This document shows, piece by piece, positions 34,865-43,918 of a stretch of DNA of 58,703 nucleotides. Each line of letters starts with the position of its first letter. Positions within the stretch are counted from its first letter, which is position 1. The notes beneath the pieces are model-generated. The model saw only the letters and a program-made list of their open reading frames with translations. It had not been told where the DNA came from and searched no databases. The stretch spans positions 1-58,703 of the forward strand of contig CAYFFO010000009.1 of the NCBI GenBank assembly GCA_964342485.1. The letters run 5' to 3'. The DNA comes from CAYFFO01 sp964342485 (lineage in GTDB: Bacteria; Chloroflexota; Dehalococcoidia; Lucifugimonadales; CAJWER01). A program made the translations under genes and the position numbers.

Positions 34865-35683
34865 TTAAGTATCTAGTGCTGCAGATCCAGCAGCACCGGC
34901 CCAGGCTCCAAGAGCCATGTAACCTCCATCTATATTCACATATTCACCAGTCATGAAGCTTGCTTTTTCACTGGCTAAAAAAAGTACAACGTTGGCTATG
35001 TCAGTTCCTGTTCCAATCCGCCCTACAGGATGAGTTTTACCCCAGTTAGCAATTATCTGATCAGTATCATCACCTTCTAAAGCTGCCGCAGTTCTAACCA
35101 TTTTTGTGTCGATGGCTCCGGGACATACTGCCAGTACTCTAATATTATCTTTAGCATAATCCAATGCCATATTTCGTGTTAGTGAAAGTACTCCACCTTT
35201 ACTTGCAGCATATGCTGGAACAAGATTTTGGGATTGTAATCCTTGTACACTGGCAGTGTTTATGATCACACCTCCGCCCCTTTCACGAATGTGAGGTATA
35301 GCAAATTTGGACATCATGTAATAGCTTTTCAGATTAACGTTCATAATGATATCCCACATTTCTTCAGGAGTATCTTCTACGTTTAGGTAAGAACCCGGGG
35401 ACTGGATACCAACATTATTAAAAAGAATGTCTATTGATCCGAAAGCATCAACTGTATTGTTAACTACCTTTTGACAATTTTCTATTTTTGAGACATCTGC
35501 CTCGATAAACAGTCCTTTAGCACCGATATCTTTGATTTCATTTACTATTTTTTTCCCTTGGACAATATCGATATCTGCAATACTCACTTGAGCACCTTCT
35601 TTTGCAAATTCAATGGCCGTATTTCTTCCAATACCGTGGGATCCTCCTGTAACTACGACTACTTTATTTCTAAATGTGTTCAT
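34865..35683 (-). CDS. Short-chain dehydrogenase/reductase
   Basis: The 272-residue classical SDR has the cofactor motif TGGSHGIG (12-19), NNVG (89-92), catalytic Ser 145, Tyr 158 and Lys 162 (NTASVQ, YAASK), and a typical C-terminus (FMTGEYVNIDGGYMALG). An acidic residue at the end of strand 2 (SIADID) suggests NAD rather than NADP. It would oxidise a hydroxyl of a sugar or sugar acid. AAGGT lies 7 nt before the ATG. It is probably part of the minus-strand catabolic run. Confidence 0.92.
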   Translation of the reverse strand: MNTFRNKVVVVTGGSHGIGRNTAIEFAKEGAQVSIADIDIVQGKKIVNEIKDIGAKGLFIEADVSKIENCQKVVNNTVDAFGSIDILFNNVGIQSPGSYLNVEDTPEEMWDIIMNVNLKSYYMMSKFAIPHIRERGGGVIINTASVQGLQSQNLVPAYAASKGGVLSLTRNMALDYAKDNIRVLAVCPGAIDTKMVRTAAALEGDDTDQIIANWGKTHPVGRIGTGTDIANVVLFLASEKASFMTGEYVNIDGGYMALGAWAGAAGSAALDT

Positions 35684-35728
35684 TTTATGTACCTTTCGGG
35701 GAAGAGTTAAATACCAGAATTATATTGA

Positions 35729-36586
35729 TTAGTGTTTATTTGAAGAGAATATTGGTTCAAAGCCGGCTGCAGAAGTTTTTAATTCTTGAAAGTCATCATA
35801 TTGGAGGTTGGAAGTCTCTTTCTCTGCTTGTACCATCCACCATAGTAGATCTGAGTGACTTGGACTTACACATGATGTGACCGGTTTCGATAAAGTCCAT
35901 TTTAAAGCTCGTTTTGCCTGATCATAATTATCTATTGGACGGTACCACGCTTTATGCCACTTTTGTTCATTATTTTGCCGAACAGTTTGAGCAAGCGATT
36001 TTAATGCCAATATACCTGTGTCAGTCTCATCTGCTTTACTTAATAATGTTTTGCCAAAATTGCCTTGATGCCAAGCCACATAATTGATGGGGAAAAGAAC
36101 CGTGTCAAAGTTGAACGATTCCAAGAGTTTAAGAGCAGCCTCTTCGCTATGTGCAGAAAATCCTATAAACCTAACGAGTCCTTGTTCCTGAGCTTTGACG
36201 ACTGCTTCTAAAGCGCCGCCGGAACCGATAATAGATTCTACATCTTCATTTGTGGTAACTGCGTGAAATTGATATAAATCAAAGTAATCTGTGTCCATCT
36301 TTTTCAGGGAGTTTCTTAGGTCTTTTTCAGCGTCTTTGGCTTTACGAAATTTTGTTTTCTCTGCAAGAAAAATATTATCTCGGTATGGTTTTATAGCAGG
36401 TCCCCCCTTTTCTTCTGCTTCACCTCTACCATATGCAGGTCCCATATCAAAATAGTTTATTCCTGCATCGATTGCCCTGGCGACCGTTTCAGTTGCAAAG
36501 TTGGAATTTTCTCCTACAAATACAATTGCTCCTAGTCCGATAACTGAAATCAATTCTCCTGTTTTTCCTAGGTATCGTTGTTCCAT
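35729..36586 (-). CDS. Aldo/keto reductase, second type
   Basis: The 285-residue protein has YLGKTGELISVIGLGAI, the catalytic NYFDMGPAYGRGEAEEK, the IFLAEKTKFR lysine strand and the YFDLYQFHAV histidine strand. It resembles the predicted-oxidoreductase AKR branch with a C-terminal SPSHSDLLWWM segment. The ATG at 36586 is preferred over a TTG at 36595, because AGGA lies at a good distance from it. It is upstream of the SDR on the same strand and probably acts in the same pathway. Confidence 0.88.
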   Translation of the reverse strand: MEQRYLGKTGELISVIGLGAIVFVGENSNFATETVARAIDAGINYFDMGPAYGRGEAEEKGGPAIKPYRDNIFLAEKTKFRKAKDAEKDLRNSLKKMDTDYFDLYQFHAVTTNEDVESIIGSGGALEAVVKAQEQGLVRFIGFSAHSEEAALKLLESFNFDTVLFPINYVAWHQGNFGKTLLSKADETDTGILALKSLAQTVRQNNEQKWHKAWYRPIDNYDQAKRALKWTLSKPVTSCVSPSHSDLLWWMVQAEKETSNLQYDDFQELKTSAAGFEPIFSSNKH

Positions 36587-36664
36587 CAATATCAAGTCCT
36601 ATAGAAAATATCTGATTTATCTCATGATACATGACTGAGGCAAGACATTCTTCAGAACTTAACT

Positions 36665-37786
36665 CTAAACAGGGTTACTTATTCGATGGACAGAATGTTC
36701 CCCATAGTCGGTAAACACCTTGATATATCCGCCCAGATCCATGTCAAGATCTGGATCGCCGGTGTCTACAAGTAATGGTCTGTTTTTCAGTTGGAGGAGT
36801 TTGTTTTTGGCAGCAATTACTATGAAATTGTCAAAGCCAACTGCCCTGATGACTTGAGGGCTAATTTGTTGATTGCCGCGTCCAAGTATGTGGCCCTGGT
36901 TTCCAATAATAGTTAACACTATTTTCGTCTTTTCTAAATCAACAATATTAAGAATATCTTGTTCCGATACATCTTTGGCAAGAAGTTCTTTTCCCTTAAT
37001 TACATCTACACCTAATTGAGTATTCTCGATTCCCATAAAATCCATTATAGATTCAGTTGTCCGTCCAGGGCCTATAATATATGTCAAATTATTATCTATT
37101 TGGTTAACGAATGATTTTGATAATGATGATAGTGATTCTATTTGTGAAATCAAAGTAGCTGTTTTCCCGAGTTGGATACGAGTGTTATCGTTAGGTACTT
37201 TTAAAAAACCATAATGTGTAGAGCAAATAACATCATTGTTCAAATTGCTTTCATCTACATCAATTACCTTTCTAAGGTAAGTTTCAGTGATTTCACCATC
37301 AATAAATGAACGTACAATATGTCCAGCACTTTTGGGTGTGACTGCAAAAACCCCGGATTGAATTTTCACTCCAGAAGGAACTCCCAAAGTTAATATATCC
37401 TCTCCAATTTCGTCGCAAATATCTCTAGCAGTTCCATCGCCTCCTACAAAAAGTAAAAGATCTACTCCTATCTCCTGCATTTTTGAGGCAGCAATCCTAG
37501 TATCGTTAGCAGTACTTGGTCCAGATGCCATAGAGTAGACAAGTTCTGGTTTAAATCCTGCTTTTAAAGCGGGATATTCCCCCATTTCACGAGAACACGT
37601 TGTGAGCTTGAATATTGATGAACTTGAACTAAGAACATTTAGGGTTTCAAAAGCGCGGTATTTAGCTTCCGATGTGGCTCCTAGGGAAATTGCCTGTTGT
37701 TGAATATTAAACCCATCGGTTCCCTTTAAACCAACTCTTCCTCCCATTCCAGCTATCGGATTAACTATTAAACCAATATTTTTCAT
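36665..37786 (-). CDS. NAD-kinase-like (AcoX-type) protein
   Basis: The 373-residue protein begins GLIVNPIAGMGGRVGLKGTDG and carries the NAD-kinase motif VGGDGTARDI (GGDGT at 115-119), then GVPSGVKIQSGVFAVTPKSAG. This pattern fits the ATP-NAD kinase superfamily branch that includes AcoX, longer than housekeeping NadK. Members are found with dehydrogenase operons; their substrate is not established. It follows the molybdenum hydroxylase gene on the same strand, separated by a strong hairpin. Confidence 0.85.
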   Translation of the reverse strand: MKNIGLIVNPIAGMGGRVGLKGTDGFNIQQQAISLGATSEAKYRAFETLNVLSSSSSIFKLTTCSREMGEYPALKAGFKPELVYSMASGPSTANDTRIAASKMQEIGVDLLLFVGGDGTARDICDEIGEDILTLGVPSGVKIQSGVFAVTPKSAGHIVRSFIDGEITETYLRKVIDVDESNLNNDVICSTHYGFLKVPNDNTRIQLGKTATLISQIESLSSLSKSFVNQIDNNLTYIIGPGRTTESIMDFMGIENTQLGVDVIKGKELLAKDVSEQDILNIVDLEKTKIVLTIIGNQGHILGRGNQQISPQVIRAVGFDNFIVIAAKNKLLQLKNRPLLVDTGDPDLDMDLGGYIKVFTDYGEHSVHRISNPV

Positions 37787-37816
37787 CGTTGCTTGGATTT
37801 AGCGAAAGTCATTTTA

Positions 37817-37844
37817 ATTGTCTAGGAATTACTTCCTAGACAAT
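37817..37844 (-). promoter_or_regulatory. Perfect 12-bp-stem hairpin between two genes
   Basis: ATTGTCTAGGAA (37817-37828) and TTCCTAGACAAT (37833-37844) are exact inverted repeats around a 4-nt loop. The hairpin lies between the Moco hydroxylase stop and the NAD-kinase-like start. No T tract follows on either strand, so it may be an mRNA-processing or stability element, an operator, or an atypical terminator. Confidence 0.6.
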
Positions 37845-37896
37845 GCTCACGATCAAAAAGATTATTAAGTAGATACCTATTATATCAATAAATATC

Positions 37897-40128
37897 TCAG
37901 TCAGTACCGTTACCATTTTTCGAAAGTGCTTTTTGTACAGAGGCAGGGTTCATTGGTAGTTCGGTCATTCTAACTCCAGTGGCATCGTGAATCGCATTAG
38001 CTAATGCTGCTAAAGGAGGTACTATCGAAACTTCACCAACTCCACGTACACCATATGGGTGATTTGGATTCGCTACTTCGACGATAACTGTATCGATCAT
38101 AGGTAGATCCAAAGCGGTTGGCATTCTATAGTCTAAGAGGCTTGTATTTGCCATTGTACCGTTGTCAGTCATGTAATATTCTTCGTTCAATGCCCATCCG
38201 ATTCCCTGGACTACACCTCCCTGGATTTGACCTTCTACGTAACTTGGATGGATTGCTTTTCCAGCATCTTGTACAGCTGTATATCGCAGTATTTCAACCT
38301 TGCCGGTCTCAGGGTCCACTTCGACATCAACTATGTTGGTAGCAAAAGCGCTGCCTGCTCCTTGTGGATCCATATTAGCGCTACCTACTACAGGTCCTCC
38401 TGTTGATGGTAGCTCAGCAGCTAGTTCCTTGAAAGTGATACTAAGTTGAAGGTCAGAAACATGTTTAAAAACACCGTTAACGAGTTCCACATCATCTGTA
38501 GAGCTACCCCACAGAAGTGCAGCTCTCTTAATCATCTGTCTTTTCACGTCTTGAGCTGCTTCGTAACTAGCCCATCCTGTCTTAAATGCTCCTCCGCTTC
38601 CACCTGTCATAGAAGTGTACCCAATTTCTTCTGTGTGTCCTACATGAGGGTTTACATTTTCAACGGGAATACCCAGCACTTCAGCGAGTTGCTGAGAAGC
38701 TGCTGGTCTCGTTCCTCCAATATCTACTGTTCCAATAGTCAAATTAACTGACCCATCGTAATTGACATTTGCTGTGGCGCAGGCCGCTCCAGATCCGTTG
38801 ACCCAGAATCCTGATGCTACGCCACGGCCTTGGTTCTTTCCGGTTAAAGGCTTGCTATAATGATCATGGTTTTTTGCTGCTTCTGCAGTTTCAATAGCGC
38901 CTATTACAGGATTGACCACACCATTTGCTCTTCTTGTCCCTTCCTTCGCTCCGTTAAGAATCCGAATATCTATAGGATCAAGGGATAATTTTTGACTCAG
39001 TTCGTCAATAAGTGTTTCAGCTGCATAGGCTCCGATTGGGGCTCCGGGAGCCCTGTAGGCAGTCGATTTTGGTTTGTTGTCAACTATGTCGTATGCGTCA
39101 ATAAGGACATTATCTATGTCATACGGTGAAAGCATACATTGGGCTGCTGCACCAACTGGAGATCCTGGCCATGCTCCTGCTTCAAATTTAAGGTCTACCT
39201 GAGCGGTAGTAATTTTACCACTGGTGGTAGCACCAATTTTCATAAACATATATGACCCAGCTGTTGGGCCGCTTCCTTCTAAAACATCTGCTCTGCTCAT
39301 ACTGATTTTTACAGGATGTCCTGACAGTTTTGAAAGAATTGCTGCCACAGGTTCAAGGTATACAGTAGTTTTTCCACCGAACCCTCCACCTATTTCCATT
39401 GGGACTACTTTGACTTTAGAGGAAGGTAATCCAAGTACTTGTGCGGTATTCTCTCCTATTTGAAAGTGCCCTTGAGAACTACACCAGACTGTGATTTTAT
39501 CTTGAGGTGTCCACCATGCTGTTGCACTATGGGGTTCAATGTACCCTTGGTGTACTGTTTGTGTACGAAATTCACGTTCGATTACAATGTCTGAATCTTT
39601 AAAACCCTGTTCTACGTTTCCCAGTTTAAGTTGAGTGTGATCTGAGATATTGTTTACATATTCATCATGTAACTGCGGAGCTCCTTCTGCTATAGCTTCT
39701 TGAGCTGTGGTCACTGAAGGTAGTAGTTCATAATCAATTTCAATCAATTCGAGTGCTTCTTCAGCAGCGTGAGGACTAGATGCAGCAATAGCTGCTACAG
39801 CATGACCTTTGTACAGTACTTTACCTGATGCTAGTACCTTGTTGTTTAACTGTCTGTCTCCAAGCGGCCAGTTACTTGAGTCTGGTAAATCAGAAGAAGT
39901 GATAACAGCAACTACCCCAGGATAATTATTAGCTTTTGTTGTATTTATAGATTTAATTATTGCATGGGCATGTGGACTCCTTAGTACTTTACCGTGAAGT
40001 AAGCCTGGGAGGTCTATATCAGCACTGTATTGTGCTTTACCAGTAACCTTGTCGTATCCATCATGTCTTATAGGGCGGGTACCAACTGTATTAAAATCTT
40101 TTTGGGAGAGAACTATATTCGATGTCAT
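37897..40128 (-). CDS. Xanthine-dehydrogenase-family molybdopterin subunit
   Basis: The 743-residue large subunit shows the N-terminal KVTGKAQYSADIDLPGLLHG, the Moco-contact GGGFGGKTTVYLEP, TAYRAPGAPIGAYAAE, and the C-terminal GVRGVGEVSIVPPLAALANAI with the catalytic glutamate. The active-site loop AYRAPG is not the AYxCSFR of form I CO dehydrogenase, so it is an aldehyde/xanthine/purine-type hydroxylase. The FAD and 2Fe-2S subunits are not adjacent on either side, so the complex must be completed by proteins encoded elsewhere. The substrate is unknown. Confidence 0.92.
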   Translation of the reverse strand: MTSNIVLSQKDFNTVGTRPIRHDGYDKVTGKAQYSADIDLPGLLHGKVLRSPHAHAIIKSINTTKANNYPGVVAVITSSDLPDSSNWPLGDRQLNNKVLASGKVLYKGHAVAAIAASSPHAAEEALELIEIDYELLPSVTTAQEAIAEGAPQLHDEYVNNISDHTQLKLGNVEQGFKDSDIVIEREFRTQTVHQGYIEPHSATAWWTPQDKITVWCSSQGHFQIGENTAQVLGLPSSKVKVVPMEIGGGFGGKTTVYLEPVAAILSKLSGHPVKISMSRADVLEGSGPTAGSYMFMKIGATTSGKITTAQVDLKFEAGAWPGSPVGAAAQCMLSPYDIDNVLIDAYDIVDNKPKSTAYRAPGAPIGAYAAETLIDELSQKLSLDPIDIRILNGAKEGTRRANGVVNPVIGAIETAEAAKNHDHYSKPLTGKNQGRGVASGFWVNGSGAACATANVNYDGSVNLTIGTVDIGGTRPAASQQLAEVLGIPVENVNPHVGHTEEIGYTSMTGGSGGAFKTGWASYEAAQDVKRQMIKRAALLWGSSTDDVELVNGVFKHVSDLQLSITFKELAAELPSTGGPVVGSANMDPQGAGSAFATNIVDVEVDPETGKVEILRYTAVQDAGKAIHPSYVEGQIQGGVVQGIGWALNEEYYMTDNGTMANTSLLDYRMPTALDLPMIDTVIVEVANPNHPYGVRGVGEVSIVPPLAALANAIHDATGVRMTELPMNPASVQKALSKNGNGTD

Positions 40129-40524
40129 ACTTTAGTTTAGCCTCTGAACTATATTTTTCCGATTTTGAACTGTTCTGGATTGTATCATAGCAAAAAAGGG
40201 TTAGTAGCAACATCTTTCAACTACGGACAGTTCATCAGCGATGTTGTGGTACATGGGTCAATTTATTCCGTTTTCAGAGATTTACTGTAAAACAAAGATT
40301 CAAATCAGATGTTATCGAACACAAGAATTTTACTGTTAAATCAATCAAGGTTTCAACCGGTGTTTGGTAGAAGTTTAAAATATTCGATAACAAACTATTC
40401 GAAATAGTGGATAAAACTAAAAATTCGGACGAAACAAAAACATACCTAACCAAAACGTTAAATAATGTATGGATAAATACAATTAAGGATTATTATTTGT
40501 TAGAAAGTAGTAGTTTTAAGAGTG
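40129..40524. other. Intergenic stretch without a convincing gene
   Basis: This 396-bp AT-rich stretch lies between the Moco hydroxylase and the aminotransferase genes, both on the minus strand. I see no coding frame with a ribosome site. A short dyad ACTATT-CGA-AATAGT lies at 40394-40408. On the minus strand a TATGAT/TACAAT cluster (about 40182-40192) could be part of the promoter for the hydroxylase gene, without a clear -35 box. Confidence 0.5.
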
Positions 40525-41691
40525 TTAATTGTTAAGCAATTGTCTGATTGAATCGATCAAGAATTCAATTTCTTGATCAGTATTGAAAAAATTTAATGAG
40601 ACTCTTATAGATGCAGGATATTCTACATTCCTGACTATAATTCTGTTATCTTCCCAAAGGTTCAAACATGCTGTTTCTTGATCGATTCCTGATAAATGAA
40701 ATGTTACTAATCCTGATTGTGTAGGTTTATCAGTTGGAGAAAGAATTTTTGTGTCTTCAAGATCAGAAAGTTTGTTGATCAAAGTAGTTGATAATTCAAG
40801 GTTTCTTTTTTCTATTTTATCTAAACCTATGTCAGAAATGTATTTAATTCCATTTATCAACCCAGAACGTAGTGGTGCACTTGTTGTAGTCAATTTAAAT
40901 TTCTCAATTAAATGTGAATCTGGAAGAAAACTTCCATCTAAATTGTAGTCGATGACCCAGCTATCAGATACCCTGACTGGTTCAATAAGTGGGATTCTCT
41001 TTTTATTAATATATAAAGCTCCTGTTCCATCAGGTCCTAACAGCCATTTTTGCCCGGGCATGGCATAGAAATCACATCCCAATTTTTTCACATCAACATT
41101 AATATGTCCTACACCTTGGGCTCCATCAATCATCAATAAAATATCTAGGTTTGAGATTAGATTGCTGATTTTTTCGATTGGCATTCGCAGTCCATTTGAA
41201 TATTGGACATGGCTGAAAAATATCATCCTGGTTTTGTCTGTTATGGCTTCAGAAATCTTTTCAAGAATGCTCTGGTGTGTGTCATTTGATGACAAGTTTA
41301 AAATATCCAATTCTACGCCGTGGAGGTTATTGGCCTGATAACAGGGGAGAAGAATCGATGGGTGTTCAAGGTTACATGTAATGATACGGTCGTTTTTCTT
41401 CCATGGGAAACCTGACAAAATAGTATTGATACCATCAGTCGTACTCGTTGTAATAAGTACTTCTTCAGGAGAACAGTTAATTAGTTTTGCGATTGCTAGT
41501 CCCAAATTTACGTCAATATCTTCAGCACTTTGGATTACATTTGGAGCAGTAGGTCCATTTGAATTCTCAAATTCCAGTCTGTCGTTTATACTTTTTATAA
41601 CTAAATTAGGGGATGGTCCTGACCATCCAGTGTTAAAATAGGTCAGATTTGAAAGTGTCGGAAAATCTTCTCGTATTGTTTTTATATCCAC
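40525..41691 (-). CDS. Class V aminotransferase (cysteine desulfurase/isopenicillin-N-epimerase-like)
   Basis: The 388-residue PLP protein has the class V N-terminus (LTYFNTGWSGPSP), the PLP-phosphate region TTSTTDGINTIL, the aspartate in LLMIDGAQGVGHINVDV and the Schiff-base lysine in MPGQKWLLGPDGTGALYI (about residue 213). It lacks the SGSAC-type cysteine loop of NifS, so it is more like epimerase/aminotransferase members than a sulfur donor. The start is GTG. It lies between the Moco hydroxylase and a Gfo/Idh enzyme; its substrate is unknown. Confidence 0.88.
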   Translation of the reverse strand: MDIKTIREDFPTLSNLTYFNTGWSGPSPNLVIKSINDRLEFENSNGPTAPNVIQSAEDIDVNLGLAIAKLINCSPEEVLITTSTTDGINTILSGFPWKKNDRIITCNLEHPSILLPCYQANNLHGVELDILNLSSNDTHQSILEKISEAITDKTRMIFFSHVQYSNGLRMPIEKISNLISNLDILLMIDGAQGVGHINVDVKKLGCDFYAMPGQKWLLGPDGTGALYINKKRIPLIEPVRVSDSWVIDYNLDGSFLPDSHLIEKFKLTTTSAPLRSGLINGIKYISDIGLDKIEKRNLELSTTLINKLSDLEDTKILSPTDKPTQSGLVTFHLSGIDQETACLNLWEDNRIIVRNVEYPASIRVSLNFFNTDQEIEFLIDSIRQLLNN

Positions 41692-41754
41692 AAGGTCCTC
41701 AATCGAACAGTCAAGAAACTGTCTACCTGGTTTTTAAATAATTCTTACGGCAGT

Positions 41755-42795
41755 CTAGACTAGTGGTAACTGTACAGTTTCACCTGTTCTGGAACTTATG
41801 TGAACCGCATCTGTAAATTCCATGTATTTAACACCGTCTTCAAATGAAGTGTGTGTAACAGTCTCTTGGCCACGGATAGAGTTCACAAATTCTTCTTCGA
41901 CTCTCCAATATCCTTCTTGTTCTGAAGAGATACTAATCTCAGCCATATTTTCTTCACCTTTTTTCGCTGAATAGAGTTTAGTTGTTTGTGTGTCTAATCG
42001 GATTGTCGCCTCTGTACCGAACATCGTCAGGTAATCAGCTCCTGAATGTCCGAGAGTTTTACCGATTCTTATATGCATCACTGGACCAGATTCAATTTCA
42101 CTGAGAACTTGAACGTAATCGGGTACGGTGATAAATCGTGTTGAACCGGAATCGTCTTTTCTACTTTTAACGTGTGTTCTTGTTATAGCTTTTACATTTT
42201 TTGCTGGTCCTACGTATCTCATAATTTCTTCGTACCAGATTCCAAGCTGCATCATGTTATTGCCACTCAGATCTTTGTTTTCTCTCCAATGTAAGAGGCT
42301 TTGTCTGTCAATAAAATCACCTCCGAGTGATAATTCAACTGATAAGATTTCACCTAGATAGTTATCCGCAATCAAATTTTTTATGGTATTTTCTACTCTT
42401 AGTGAAAGCGGCCCAGGTACGATCTGAGTGACTAACTTGGGTTTTTGTCTTGATGCTGTTAACATCTCGCGCGCTTCAACTGAGTTCATTGCCATACGTG
42501 CTTCACACAACACATGTTTATTATTTTCCAGTGCTGCTAAAACCAGAGTCTTATGCATATAAGGCCAAGTGCCTATACAAATGGCGTTCGTGTCTTTGGC
42601 AAGGACGAGATCTTCCCAACTGTCATAAACTGTTTCAAGGTTCCATTCATCGGCTATTTTTTGCCCTGATTTCCTTGATCTGTTAGCTACACTAACTGCT
42701 TTTACACCATTGATTGCTTGCAATTTTGGAAGATGTTGAAGTGTAGTATTGGCACCTGCTCCAATGAATCCAACTCGAATGTCTTCGTTATTCAT
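41755..42795 (-). CDS. Gfo/Idh/MocA-family oxidoreductase, second copy
   Basis: The 346-residue protein has the NAD-binding start VGFIGAGANTTLQHLP, the AICIGTWPYMHKTLVLAALENN segment and HVLCEARMAMNSVEA, where the usual EKP lysine motif reads EAR. The C-terminal domain contains LQLGIWYEEIMRYVG. The missing lysine at the EKP position suggests altered catalysis or a binding role. GGAGG precedes the ATG. It lies 53 bp after the SMP-30 lactonase start region on the same strand, a common pairing of dehydrogenase and lactonase. Confidence 0.87.
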   Translation of the reverse strand: MNNEDIRVGFIGAGANTTLQHLPKLQAINGVKAVSVANRSRKSGQKIADEWNLETVYDSWEDLVLAKDTNAICIGTWPYMHKTLVLAALENNKHVLCEARMAMNSVEAREMLTASRQKPKLVTQIVPGPLSLRVENTIKNLIADNYLGEILSVELSLGGDFIDRQSLLHWRENKDLSGNNMMQLGIWYEEIMRYVGPAKNVKAITRTHVKSRKDDSGSTRFITVPDYVQVLSEIESGPVMHIRIGKTLGHSGADYLTMFGTEATIRLDTQTTKLYSAKKGEENMAEISISSEQEGYWRVEEEFVNSIRGQETVTHTSFEDGVKYMEFTDAVHISSRTGETVQLPLV

Positions 42796-42847
42796 TTAGA
42801 TCCTCCGTATTGTTAAGTCTAATAGGAATTGTCGTACTTTTCCGAGT

Positions 42848-43753
42848 CTATATCAATCCCGGGTAGTCAAGTCTACCTTGGAGTTCTGTTTTAGCCGAAT
42901 ATAAATATCCTTCTCCAGTCGTAACATAAAGAGTATTGAGATCATCTCCCCCAAATGTACAGTTGGTAGGCCGGTCAGAGGGGAATTTATGTTGATCCAA
43001 GATTGTTCCTTCTGGTGAAAATACGTAGATAATAGGTCCGGGTCCGCTTTGATTAAAACCTGCTGTAGCTATTATGTTTCCTGAAGTGTCCAAGACCATA
43101 CCATCAACTCCACGATGTGGGCCAAAGTCGTGAATAATTGTGAATGTTCCTAAACTGTAATCTGGATTGATAGGATAGGCACGTAATTGCCTAAGTTCAG
43201 ACGGTTCCTTACCAGATTGCGCAACGTACAGGGTTTCATAGTTTAATGAAAAAAGGATTCCGTTTGGCTTAGAAGTGTCAAAGGTTACTCGGATGATGGA
43301 CCATGTTCCATCATCGTTCGGATCTAGTCTGTAAACAGAATCGTGTTCTAGTTCTTTTGCTGTTCTGTCTTCACTCCATGGTCCGCCTGCCCCTTCGTAG
43401 TAAGGGTCTGTAAACCAAATACTTCCATTATGATGAATAGCAAGGTCATTTGGTATATTCAATTTTCGTTTTGTAAAGCGATGGGCAATCTCTACTGTCG
43501 TGTTGTTTTGATTGTATTTTACAACCCGTCTGGCTCCTCCCTCACATGCAAACAAATTACCAGTTTTATCAAAGATTAACCCATTTGCATTGTTCGTATT
43601 TGATCGAAAAATACTAGATTTACCTAATTTCGGGTCAAATCGCATGATTTTACTTGCAGGTATGTGAGTAAAAAGTAAACCTGAACCATCCCAAGCTGGT
43701 CCTTCAATGCTGCCAGAATATGGTCCATCAATTAGATCAAAATCCCAAGTCAT
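42848..43753 (-). CDS. SMP-30/gluconolactonase-family protein
   Basis: The 301-residue six-bladed beta-propeller has SGSIEGPAWDGSGLLFTHI (metal-ligand Glu), LACEGGARRVVKY, KLNIPNDLAIHHNGSIWFTDP (metal-ligand Asn), KPNGILFSLNYETLYVAQ and GVDGMVLDTSGNIIATA (catalytic Asp), the residue set of calcium- or zinc-dependent lactonases. It opens sugar lactones made by dehydrogenases. The ATG at 43753 is chosen because AGGAG lies 6 nt upstream. A Fur-like 7-1-7 palindrome lies 36 bp upstream of this start. Confidence 0.9.
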   Translation of the reverse strand: MTWDFDLIDGPYSGSIEGPAWDGSGLLFTHIPASKIMRFDPKLGKSSIFRSNTNNANGLIFDKTGNLFACEGGARRVVKYNQNNTTVEIAHRFTKRKLNIPNDLAIHHNGSIWFTDPYYEGAGGPWSEDRTAKELEHDSVYRLDPNDDGTWSIIRVTFDTSKPNGILFSLNYETLYVAQSGKEPSELRQLRAYPINPDYSLGTFTIIHDFGPHRGVDGMVLDTSGNIIATAGFNQSGPGPIIYVFSPEGTILDQHKFPSDRPTNCTFGGDDLNTLYVTTGEGYLYSAKTELQGRLDYPGLI

Positions 43754-43789
43754 CGATTGCTCCTGAATCAAGTAACGCTTAATGTGAAT

Positions 43790-43804
43790 TTATCATAATG
43801 ATAA
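43790..43804. promoter_or_regulatory. Fur/PerR-like 7-1-7 palindrome
   Basis: TTATCAT-A-ATGATAA is a perfect 7-1-7 inverted repeat, the geometry of Fur-family boxes (PerR consensus TTATAATNATTATAA). It lies in the divergent region between the SMP-30 gene and nfo, 36 bp from the former start and 114 bp from the latter. Confidence 0.5.
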
Positions 43805-43856
43805 TATCAGGTTATCCTGTATTTATTGCGAAACATGATTTGAGATCAAATTTTGT

Positions 43857-43887
43857 TTGAGGTCAATCCCTTTTTTTTGTATATACT
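43857..43887 (+). promoter_or_regulatory. Candidate promoter for nfo
   Basis: TTGAGG (43857-43862) and TATATACT (43880-43887) have a 17-19 bp spacer containing a run of Ts. Transcription would start about 25 nt before the nfo ATG, whose ribosome site GGAGGTG is strong. Confidence 0.4.
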
Positions 43888-43918
43888 TAAGACAGTCTAG
43901 TTCATCTGGAGGTGCATC

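Noticed and set aside
38118..38342. Short plus-strand frames inside the molybdenum hydroxylase gene
   Set aside because: They are antisense shadows of a well-recognised protein and have no ribosome sites or family similarity.
37897..40128. CO dehydrogenase large subunit
   Set aside because: The active-site loop AYRAPG lacks the AYxCSFR motif of form I CoxL, and coxM/coxS are not adjacent.
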